Assembly: GCA_001313365.1 (NCBI GenBank)
Contig: BBFS01000035.1
Coordinates: 1-45,352, forward strand
Source of the DNA: Paenarthrobacter nitroguajacolicus JCM 14115
Lineage (GTDB): Bacteria; Actinomycetota; Actinomycetes; Actinomycetales; Micrococcaceae
Direction of reading: 5' to 3'
DNA: 45,352 bases
The notes under the pieces are model-generated. The model was not told the DNA's origin. It searched no databases and saw only the letters and a program-made list of their open reading frames with translations. The translations under genes were made by a program, and so were the position numbers. The first letter of the stretch is position 1, and each line of letters starts with the position of its first letter. This document shows positions 29,553 to 37,814 of this stretch, in pieces.

Positions 29553-31135
29553 TGGTGTCGGCTGAACCGCGAACCTTCCTGATCGGTGCGGCTCCGGTGC
29601 TGGCAGCGGACGTGGCGCTGGCCGCCGAAGATCCCTCGTTTGACGTGGAACTCAACCAGGAAGCGTTGACTTTGATGCGTAAGTCGAGGGAACTAGTGGA
29701 GCTCACCGCGACCTCCGGAAAGCGTGTGTACGGTCTCAACACACTGCTGGGGGGGTCAGGCCGGGATACGGCTGTGGAGGAGAAGTCGCTCCTGGCGTAC
29801 CAGGTGCAGGTGGTCAGGTATCACAACAGCGGTGTGGGCACGTATCTTGACCGGGCTGCTGCCCGTGCCGTAATCCTTGCCAGGCTTATCGGTTTCAGCC
29901 GCGGTGGTTCCGGCGTGCGACCCGAAACAGCAGTCTTCTACGCCGAAATGCTCAACCGCGGAGTCTTCCCCCCGCCATCCCCCCCCGGGAAGGCTCAGTG
30001 GGCTCGTCAGACCTGACTCAACTTGCTGCCGTCGCCGCCGTTGCTTTGGGCGAGGGCGAAGCGTTCGACGCGGATGGCACGCTGATCCCCCCCGGCGCCA
30101 AAGCGCTCGCCGACGCCGGTCTCCAGCCACTTGTTCTCGCGCCGGGTGAGGCCTTGGCCCTGGTCAGTGCCAATGCGTACTCGGTGGGTGTAGGAACTCT
30201 CGCCTTGGTGCGGTTGCGGCACCTGGCCGAACTGGCCGACGTCGCACTTTCCCTCTCACTGGAGACGATCGCAAGGTACGACGGCGGCGGGAACCTCAGC
30301 CGTTCTCCCTGGCAATCCAGGCGGCCAAGGCGGTGGACGGGCAGCGGGAGTCGGCTGCCGCTGTTCGCCGCCTTCTGAGCGGTGGGTGGCTGGAGGATAT
30401 TCGTCCCGAAGTTTCGGTGCAGGATGCGTTATCGTTCCGGGCCGCGCCCCCCCAGACGCACGGGGCATTTCGATCCGTGGTGACGCAGCTCGGTACTGCG
30501 TTGGAAGTGGAGCTAAACGGCCGCGGCGATAATCCCCTGGTCGATCTCGACTCCGGGCAGATGGTGTCCGGCGGAAACTTCCAACCGATGCAACTGGCTC
30601 TCGCCTTCGAGGGCCTGCGGCTGGCTTTGGCCCACGTTGGGATTTCCAGTGAACGTCGCATCGCCAAGTTGTACCCACCACAACGGGCCATCCGGGCCCG
30701 CCACCTGCAGGCGGCATCCTCCGGGGGGGAAGGTCTGGCCCAAGAAGAACTTCCCGGGCTGCTCTGGTACTCGGCCGCTGGACTGTTGGCCGAACTCAAG
30801 TTCCTCGCCGCACCGGCGACGCTCGGGGCGCCGACGCTTTCTGCCGACGTCGAGGACCATTCGACGCTTGCCCCGCTTGCCCTGCAGCAGCTCGAAAAGT
30901 CTTTGGAGGCTGCCGAAAAGCTCTTGGTTATCGAGGCGCTGACGGCGTCGTACCTGCTGCTTGAAGCGGGAGCCGCGCAGCCGCTCGGAAAGGGGGACGG
31001 GCGCCGTCGTGGGGAAGACTGGCCGATGTGCTTGCCGACCGGCCGTCGGCTCCTGACTTGGTGGCGCGTGCGCGTCTGGAGTTGCGGGATGCCGTAGCCA
31101 GGGAATTTTTGGAGACAGGGGAGGAACCGTGGTGA
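29552..31135 (+). CDS. Divergent aromatic amino acid lyase (HAL/PAL family) with altered MIO triad
   Basis: About 525 residues of the histidine/phenylalanine ammonia-lyase fold: KRVYGLNTLLGSGRDTAVEE replaces the usual YGVNTGFG, YQVQVVRYHNSGVGTYL matches the LxxSHSAGVG helix, and FRAAPQTHGAFRSVVTQL and GRGDNPLVDLDSGQMVSGGN match the active-site Q and N/G blocks. Where family members have G-S-V-G-A-S-G-D-L, this reads GSVGSSDLTQL: the Ala-Ser-Gly that forms the MIO cofactor is absent. The codons there contain no homopolymer, so a simple run-length error does not explain it. Errors elsewhere near 29752, 29965, 29985, 30300, 30450 and 30995. Coupled to both neighbours (TGATG, GTGA). Real chemistry unknown. 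Confidence 0.77.
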
Positions 31136-32232
31136 GTACAGCGATCCGCAAACATGGTGTGCACGCGGCTGTCCCCATTTCGGACGGGCTGGACGCCTCA
31201 GTCCTGGACAAAGTGGGCAACACCCCGCTGGTGAAGCTGGAATCACTGGGGGGGCACGGCCTGGGCAGCACCATCCACATCAAGCTCGAGTCCGAGAACC
31301 CTGGTGGCTCCATCAAGGACCGCACCGCGCTGAGTATGGTTCGGGCGGCGGAAAGGTCTGGCGAGCTGCAACCGGGCGCCACGATTGTGGAAAGCACGTC
31401 GGGCAACACCGGGATCGGGCTCGCCCTCATCGGACACCTGACCGGACACCCGGTGGTGGTGGTTACGGGCGACACGATCTCCGAGGAGAAGCTTGCCGCG
31501 CTGCACAACTACGGCGCCCGAGTGATCCTCACGGACTGGAACGCGCCGTCGGAATCGCCGGAGAACGCACGCGCCGTGGCAGCGCGGATTACCGCCGAGA
31601 CGCCCGGCGCGTGGCGGCCCATGCAGTTCGACAACCCTGCCAATCCCGCCGCCCACTATGAAACCACCGGGCCCGAGATCTGGGAACAGACAGGTGGACT
31701 GGTGACCCACTTCGTAGCGGGGATAGGCACCGGCGGGACCATCAGCGGGAACGGCCGGTTCTTGAAGGAACGCGTGGCTGCCTCACGACCCGGCGGGCAC
31801 GTGGAAGTTGTTGGTGCCGACCCCCCCTACGGCTCCGCCTACAGCGGCGGCCATCCCGGCGAGATCCTGGTGGACGGCGTGGGCAACTCCTGGCCCGAAG
31901 CTGAATGGCCCAAGCTTTCGACCGCGCCATCGTGGACCGTTTCCTGAGGATCCCCCAACGACGAGGTTTACACCACCGTCCACAGGCTTCTTGATGAAGA
32001 AGGACTCGCGCTGGGTCCGTCTTCCGGGCTCGCTGTTGCCGCGGCTGTGCGGGTGGCTCGAGCAGCACCTCACGGTTCGGTGGTGGTGGCCATAGCGCCC
32101 GACGCCGGCACGAACTACCTGAGCAAGGCCTTCAACCCGGTGTGGCTGGCGGAGCACGGCATACGGCTCGCTGCCGACACCCCCCCCGGCGCCGCGAGTA
32201 AGCCCTCTCTCACATCCTCGGGTTTGGGGTAA
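31132..32232 (+). CDS. PLP-dependent cysteine-synthase-family enzyme
   Basis: A fold-type II PLP enzyme of about 360 residues. VGNTPLVKLESLGGHGLG, then the lysine block ENPGGSIKDRTALSMVRAAE, the substrate loop VESTSGNTGIGLALIG, and the phosphate site GIGTGGTISGNGRFLKE match cysteine synthase/cystathionine beta-synthase. The C-terminal half continues VYTTVHRLLDEEGLALGPSS and IAPDAGTNYLSKAFN. A missing G near 31915 and an extra C near 31955 break the frame; a C7 at 31824 and another near 32182 look inflated. GTG 31132 overlaps the lyase stop (GTGA). The last 12 residues are encoded by a tandem repeat, so the true stop may be slightly earlier. Could make or split a cysteine-like substrate handled by the two preceding enzymes. 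Confidence 0.8.
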
Positions 32233-32353
32233 GCCCTCTCTCACGTCCTCGGGTTTGGGGTAACCCTCTCTCACGTCCTCGGGTTTGGGGTGGATGCTCT
32301 TTCACGTCCTCGGGTTTGGGGTGGATGCTCTTTCACGTCCCTCGGGTTTGGCA
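32200..32353. repeat. Five tandem copies of a 30-31 bp unit
   Basis: Units start at 32200, 32231, 32262, 32292 and 32323. The shared core is TCACGTCCTCGGGTTTGG, and the 5' part alternates between AAGCCCTCTC and GGATGCTCTT. There are no spacers, so this is not CRISPR. The G4 in each of the first four copies is not expanded, unlike many runs in this window. The first copy carries the last codons of the cysteine-synthase-like gene. Confidence 0.85.
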
Positions 32354-32421
32354 TAGGGGGGGCTGCTAGCATCTGAAACCCTGGTCGGCACCAGCCGGGC
32401 CGTAATTGGGGGGGGCTTTCT

Positions 32422-32585
32422 TTGTTTTCAGCTTTTGGCATTCTCTACGTCTTGGTGACAGTGGGCGTTGCAGCTTTGGTGATCTATGCCTGGTGCTGGC
32501 GATCATCTTCCTTCGCCTCCGCATTCAGGAGCTGAAGCGGGGGGGACAGGAACCCCCCGTTGCGTTAGGCTCCAACCATGCCTGA
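32422..32585 (+). CDS. Small single-pass membrane protein, about 54 residues
   Basis: I do not recognise it. From TTG 32422 (G-rich site just upstream) it reads LFSAFGILYVLVTVGVAALV, then IYA and, after restoring one base near 32491, LVLAIIFLRLRIQELKRGG and a short hydrophilic tail ending SNHA at TGA 32583-32585. One long hydrophobic helix followed by an arginine-rich face implies a membrane protein with its C-terminus inside. Its stop overlaps the start of the AhpD-like gene by eight bases, suggesting co-translation. Confidence 0.5.
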
Positions 32586-33061
32586 ACAGGAAACAAAACC
32601 ACGTCTGGCCGGCTATCTGGACAAGCAGCAGCCGGATCTTTACGCGACCCTAAGCCACTATTCCCAGCAGCTCGTGGACGAAGCTGACCGGCTTGGCATC
32701 CCGCGCCGCACCCTTGAGCTCATCAACTACTTGTGCTCGCAGATCAACGGCTGCGCCTTTTGCCTGGACCTTCATCACCGTCGCGCCCTCAAATACGGCG
32801 AGACGGAACAGCGGCTGTCCCTCGTTGCCGTTTACAAGGAAGTTCAGCTGTTTGAACCCGCTGAGGTGGTGGCGATGGAGATGGCTGAGCAGATCACCCG
32901 TATGAGCTCGTCGAGGCCCAGCCCCCGAGCTTTTTGAACAGGCACGTCAGCACTACAGTGACGAGCAGATCAGCGTCCTCTGCATGGCGGCAATAGGGAT
33001 CAACGCCTTCAACCGTCTGTCCATCTTGAGCGAGCACCCGGTACGCGCAGCCAAGAAATAG
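32578..33061 (+). CDS. AhpD-like (carboxymuconolactone decarboxylase fold) peroxidase-family protein
   Basis: About 160 residues of the AhpD core family. RRTLELINYLCSQINGCAFC contains the CxxC pair, followed by LDLHHRRALKYGE with the conserved histidine, the redox centre of alkylhydroperoxidase AhpD-type proteins. LFEPAEVVAMEMAEQIT and ISVLCMAAIGINAFNRLSI complete the fold. ATG 32578. Two missing bases near 32900-32935 make a false TGA. A role in peroxide or thiol stress is plausible; the electron donor is unknown. Confidence 0.8.
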
Positions 33062-33080
33062 ATCCCACCGCTAGCCGAGC

Positions 33081-33277
33081 GTGCTGCCACCACCTACTTT
33101 GGCGTCCAACAGGGCTGTGACACACCCCTTGGCAGGCGTGTCGGAGCCAATCAGGATTCAATGTGGGTGGTGGCGGCACGAGGCGTGGGGGGGTCGTGAC
33201 CCCGGTTGTCATTGAACCAGCCTTTGGGCAACCGGAGGCGGTTGCCAAGGGCTGATTGACTTCCAAAGAAGGTCAGG
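33081..33277. repeat. Duplicated intergenic element, copy A
   Basis: An 83-bp block from GCCACCACCTACTTTGGCGT through CACACCCCTTGGCAGGCGTG to ATTCAATGTGGGTGGTG, a variable middle with GGCAACCGG, then GGCTGATTGACTTCCAAAGA AGGTCAGGA. The same order recurs in copy B about 268 bp further on. The outer CCACCACC and GGGTGGTG are complementary, so the block can fold. The 33062-33571 stretch has no convincing gene; these copies fill most of it. Confidence 0.75.
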
Positions 33278-33349
33278 AGACCGCGAAGGTCAGCGCGGGC
33301 AGGCAAGGCGGGGGGCCGCCGTCGTAAGTTCTCAGAGGATCCAACCAGA

Positions 33350-33554
33350 GCGTGTCGCCACCACCTACTTTGGCGTCCAACAGGCTGTGACACACCCCTT
33401 GGCGGGCGTGTCGGAGCCATCCAGGATTCAATGTGGGTGGTGAAGGTACCACCCAAGGAGAGCCCCCCCGACCCTGTTGAAACGAGATCAGCCCCCCCTG
33501 GCAACCGGCAAGGGCTGCCCAGGGGCTGATTGACTTCCAAAGAAGGCCAGGAAG
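33350..33554. repeat. Duplicated intergenic element, copy B
   Basis: Same blocks as copy A: CCACCACCTACTTTGGCGTC near 33358, CACACCCCTTGGCGGGCGTG, ATTCAATGTGGGTGGTG, GGCAACCGG and GGGGCTGATTGACTTCCAAA followed by GAAGGCCAGGA. The middle differs from copy A in length and sequence (here it includes GGTACCACCC). It ends about 18 bp before the permease stop. Confidence 0.75.
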
Positions 33555-33571
33555 TCACGGACTACAAAGTC

Positions 33572-35032
33572 CTAAACGTCCACAGCCTTCTTGAGCGACC
33601 GGCGTCGTCCGTATTTGAAGTAGAAGATGGCGTAGCAGGCACCCACGAACGGAACGCCGAACAGGAGTGCAGCTACTTGGTTGGGGGTCGAACGCGATGC
33701 CGATCAGCGATACCAGGCAGAGCGCGAACGCGAGGATCGGTACCAATGGAAACAACGGAGCCTTGTACGGAAGCGTGCTGAGGTCTCCACCGTTCTTGAT
33801 GAACGTCCGGCGGTAGATGAAGTGTGAAGCGACGATGGACATCCAAACGCCAACGGTCGCGAAACCGGCCACGGAAACGAGCACCAAGTAGACGGTGGCC
33901 GGGGCAACAACGCTGCTGATCAGCGAAGCCAGGCCGCCCAGCATACTGACGCAGAGGGCCACCATGGGGATCCCGCGCTTGGTCAGTTTACGGAAGGCCT
34001 TGGGGGGCGTGGCCTTCGTCGGCCAGCGAGAAAAGCATGCGTGCACAGGAGAAAAGCCCGCAGTTGCCGGCGGAAAGCAGTGCCGTGATGATCACGAAGT
34101 TCATGATGTCCGCGGCGTATGGGATGCCGAGCATGGAGAAGACGGTGACAAACGGGCTCTCGTCCACGCTGACTTGTTCGTAAGGAATGGTGGCGGCGAT
34201 GACCACGATCGCACCAACAAAGAAGATCATGAGTCGTATGACGGTGGTCCGCATCGCCTTGGGGGATGTTCGCGCCGGGATTTGCGGTTTCTCCCGCGGC
34301 AACGCCGATCAGCTCGGAGCCCGAGAAGGCGTAGAAGACCGCCAGGCACGTGACGAAGACGCCGGTGAATCCGTTCGGGAAGAGGCCGTCCGGCGTGCTG
34401 AAGTTCTCGCCAAAGGACGGGTACTCGCCAGCGGCCAGAGGGTGGAAGCCAGCCAATGCGGCTCCGCCCAGAATGATCAGCCGACGACGGCGGCAACCTT
34501 GATCAGCGCGAACCAGAACTCTGATTCACCAAAGACGCGCGATGAAATGGCATTGAGGGTGAACAGGACCGTGGCGAAGACGAAGCACCAGATCCAGACG
34601 TCGACGCCCGGGAACCAGCGTTGCATGAGTAAGCCCGCTGCGGTGAACTCGGAACCTAGAGCCACAGCCCAGCAGAGCCAGTACAACCAGGCCGTGGCAA
34701 AGCCAGTAGCCGGGCCGATGGTGCGGGCGGCATAAATGTGGAAGGCACCTGAGACGGGGAACGCAACAGCGAGCTCCCCCCGAGGCATGCCATCACCAGG
34801 TAGACCACCACGGCGCCAATGAGGAAGGCAATCACGGCGCCCAAGGGGCCGGCGGTGGAGATGGTGTATCCGGAACTAACGAACAGGCCAGAGCCGATGA
34901 CGCCGCCCATGGCGATCATCACCAGGTGCCGGGCCTCCATGGACCGGCGAAGTCCTGTCTGTGAGGCGCCAGTCTGGGACTGTGCCTCGGTTGCCGATGC
35001 TTCGGCTTCTGTGGGGGGGAGCTGAGTCCCAT
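33572..35032 (-). CDS. Amino acid permease, APC superfamily (AAT/GABA-permease type)
   Basis: A twelve-helix amino acid/proton symporter of about 475 residues. [20 protein letters not shown] followed by GLFVSSG is the AAT-family first-helix signature; then [60 protein letters not shown] and [13 protein letters not shown] [21 protein letters not shown] 35032 follows GGAGG. Errors near 35013, 34775, 34480, 34262, 34003 and 33690. Substrate not identifiable. Convergent with the AhpD-like gene across the duplicated element. Confidence 0.85.
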
Positions 35033-35153
35033 ATTCCCTCCGGGAAGTTAGCCAGCAAAGTCTGAAGTAGGTGTACTAGCGGGACGTGATCCAACTAACA
35101 CGAGAACAAGATTCATCACATGACGAATGATCATTTCAAGGAGGATAAGAAAC

Positions 35154-35207
35154 GTGATTGAACGCAATGGGCGCTCATGGTCGAGCCCAAGAGTTTCTAA
35201 TCATTGA
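35154..35207 (+). CDS. Very short ORF (17 codons) with a strong Shine-Dalgarno
   Basis: GTG 35154 is preceded by AAGGAGG at 35138-35144, nine bases upstream, the best ribosome-binding sequence in the neighbourhood. The peptide is MIERNGRSWSSPRVSNH and then TGA. Nothing downstream on the same strand is a gene, so it is not an evident leader peptide. It could be a remnant of a lost gene or chance. Confidence 0.25.
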   Translation: MIERNGRSWSSPRVSNH

Positions 35208-35289
35208 GTCATGCGAGCAATTACTCTACTTGTGACCTGCTAGGTTCTAGCGGGGGCTTCATCAGCGAAAAGCTTGGAAGCCCAGCGAT

Positions 35290-36234
35290 TTACTCGATGC
35301 CTGCGAAGAGCTCATTGAGTTCGGCTGTGAGCTGCTTCCGAACAGACGGTGTGCCGATTTCCTTGCCGTTGATGTGGTTCACAGGGGCGATTAAACGGAT
35401 GCTGGAGATAAGCCATACGGCGTCGGCATCAAACAGGTCCTGCGGCACAAGCGGCCCATAGCCGAGCTCCCAGCCGGCAGCTTTTGCCGCTGCGAACAGT
35501 GCGCCCTGCGAGGTGCCGGGCAGGATTCCGCTGTCATGCTGCGGCGTGATGAGGCGGCGTATGGTCTTCACGGAACCTTCGCCGTCGTCGACTGTTTCAA
35601 GGTGAGCCAGCAAAACAGTGGAGGTTGGGCCCTCCAGCACGCGGCCATCCGTGGAGGTGAAGATGGCATCATCTGCGCCCTGCTTATGCGCAAAGCGCAG
35701 CGCAGCCATGTTTACTGCATAAGAGAGCGTCTTGGCACCCAGCAACAGCCACGGCGCCCGTTCGCCGGCTTCGGTGTCGAAGCCGCGGTCCAAAAGTACG
35801 ACGTCGATGCCCGTCTCGCGTTGTCGGCGACTGCCCGCAGGTGAGGGCGAAGCCTGCACCCAGCATGTGGGGCTGGCTGCACCTTCGACACCGCGGGTCA
35901 CGATCAGCTTGACCACAACCTCGTCCTCCTCCGGCGTGGGAGCCGGGTGGACATCGCGGAACTCGTTGATGGCGGTATCGATCGCCTTGCGCCAGGCATC
36001 CTGCTCCGGAAGTACCAGGTCCAAGGCTGCGGCGGAACTGCTCAGCCGGTTCAGGTGGGCCTGGACCTTGCGGGGTCGTCCCTGAACAGCGAGGAGTGAT
36101 TCGAACACTCCGTCGCCGCGGGTCGCGCCAAGGTCGGTAGCCATGAGCTGCGGCTGGCTTGAATCGGCAATGCGTCCGTTTTCGAAGGCGGGGGGGTCAA
36201 GGAAAACCAGGACCGTGGGAGCAGGTGAAGTCAT
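35290..36234 (-). CDS. pabC: Aminodeoxychorismate lyase (PLP fold type IV)
   Basis: Splits 4-amino-4-deoxychorismate to p-aminobenzoate and pyruvate for folate. An intact 314-residue frame. ATDLGATRGDGVFESLLAVQ and the catalytic-lysine block LLGAKTLSYAVNMAALRFA, then DDAIFTSTDGRVLEGPTSTV and SGILPGTSQG, match the class IV aminotransferase/lyase fold; the GDGVFES and substrate-loop patterns favour PabC over BCAT or D-amino-acid aminotransferase. PabB lies 1.6 kb away, supporting this. Divergent from cls. G7 at 36191 probably reflects GGGG. Confidence 0.83.
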   Translation of the reverse strand: MTSPAPTVLVFLDPPAFENGRIADSSQPQLMATDLGATRGDGVFESLLAVQGRPRKVQAHLNRLSSSAAALDLVLPEQDAWRKAIDTAINEFRDVHPAPTPEEDEVVVKLIVTRGVEGAASPTCWVQASPSPAGSRRQRETGIDVVLLDRGFDTEAGERAPWLLLGAKTLSYAVNMAALRFAHKQGADDAIFTSTDGRVLEGPTSTVLLAHLETVDDGEGSVKTIRRLITPQHDSGILPGTSQGALFAAAKAAGWELGYGPLVPQDLFDADAVWLISSIRLIAPVNHINGKEIGTPSVRKQLTAELNELFAGIE

Positions 36235-36326
36235 GGTCCCAGCTTAGTGCGGGGGGGCCGTGGCGCACGACTTTGCCGGATAGGCTGTGGTCACTGTTGT
36301 TCTTGGACCGTGGGGGGGGTTTGCAG

Positions 36327-37800
36327 GTGCTCTTTCCTTTTCCGTTTGGCCAGGAGTGGACCTGGTTGTTAGGCGCGTGGGCCATCGCGGAAGTGATCAT
36401 GCGCATCGTCCTTTTGGGCATCATTCCCGGTAACCGGCGTCCCACCACGGCCATGGCCTGGCTTTTGGCTGTGTTCCTCATCCCATCCGTAGGTTCGTCC
36501 TCTTCCTCCTTTTTGGCAATTTCAAACTGTCCACGCCGGCGTGAGCAGCAGGAAGAAGTGAATCGGCGCGTGCGTGCCGTCACTTCCGACCTTGCAGATC
36601 CAGTGAGTGTCTATTCAGGCCCGGAATGGGTGAAGTCGGCGGGTGAGCTGAACCACCGCCTTGGTTCGCTGCCCATGGTGGACGGCAACAAGGTTGAACT
36701 GATTCCCGGTTACGAGGAGTCGATCAAAGCCATGGCCGAGGCGGTTCGGAGCGCGAAGGACTACGTCAACGCGGAGTTCTACATCATGAGCAGCGATTCC
36801 GTCACCGATGAGCTTCTGACTGAGCTGGAGAAGGCGACCGAGCGCGGTGTCACGGTGAGGCTCCTTTTCGACCACATTGGAACGCTTCGGGTAAAGGGAT
36901 ACCGCCGCCTGATCCGAAGACTGAAGGCAAGCAAGATCCAGTGGAAGCGGATGCTACCGCTTTTGCCCATTCACGGTCAGTGGCGGCGCCCGGACCTGAG
37001 GAACCACCGCAAGATCATGGTGATCGACGGACTGGTCGCTTTCACCGGCTCTCAGAACTTGATCGAACCTTCCTACAACAACCCAAAGCACCACAAGGTG
37101 GGACGCAAATGGGTTGAGCTTATGTCCCGGCTTGAGGACCGATCGTCGCTACCTTGAATGTCGTCTTCGCGACGGACTGGCTCAGCGAAACCGACGAGTC
37201 CCTGGAAGACCAACTGCGGCTGCCAACACAGCCTCCGCCTGGTCGCGTTACAGCCAGGTAGTGCCGAGTGGCCCAGGTTTCGCCACTGAAAACAACCTCC
37301 GCTTGTTCAACACCCTTATCTATTCGGCGCAGCACACGATCTCCATCTGCAGCCCCCCCTACTTTGTCCCTGACGATTCCCTGCTGTATGCGATTACCAC
37401 AGCAGCGCAGCGAGGTGTCGCCGTGGAGCTTTTTGTGTCAGAAAAGGGGGGACCAGTTCCTGGTTCACCACGCCCAGCGTTCCTACTACGAAGCCCTCTT
37501 GGATGCAGGGGTTCGCATCTATTTGTACCGGGCGCCGTATGTCCTCCACGCCAAGCACTTCACCATCGATGACGAAGTGGCCGTTCTTGGTTCCAGCAAT
37601 ATGGACATGCGCTCCTTCTCCCTGAACATGGAGGTCTCGGTGATGCTCCTCGGCGCCGAAACCGTGAACCTCATGCGGGCCGTGGAGTCCACGTATCGCG
37701 AGGTGTCCCGTGAGCTTATGTTGGAAGACTGGATGGATAGACCCCCCCTTTGGCGAAGTATGTGGATAACGTAGCCAGATTGACTGCGACGCTCCAGTAG
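36327..37800 (+). CDS. cls: Cardiolipin synthase
   Basis: A membrane phospholipase-D-family enzyme, about 485 residues, making cardiolipin. Two N-terminal helices (WTWLLGAWAIAEVIMRIVLL, MAWLLAVFLIPSVG), then two HKD motifs: LRNHRKIMVIDGLVAFTGSQ (HxKxxxxD) and LHAKHFTIDDEVAVLGSSN. NAEFYIMSSDSVTDELLTEL and SICSPYFVPDDSLLYAITTA are typical. GTG 36327 is chosen by the conserved LFPFPFGQEW beginning; a start slightly upstream is possible. Errors near 36500, 36535, 37135, 37240, 37355, 37450 and 37745. Ends 14 bp before the convergent pabB stop. Confidence 0.88.
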
Positions 37801-37814
37801 CCCTCAACTGTGGA

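Noticed and set aside
32200..32353. CRISPR array
   Set aside because: The repeats are contiguous with no spacers and no cas genes are nearby.
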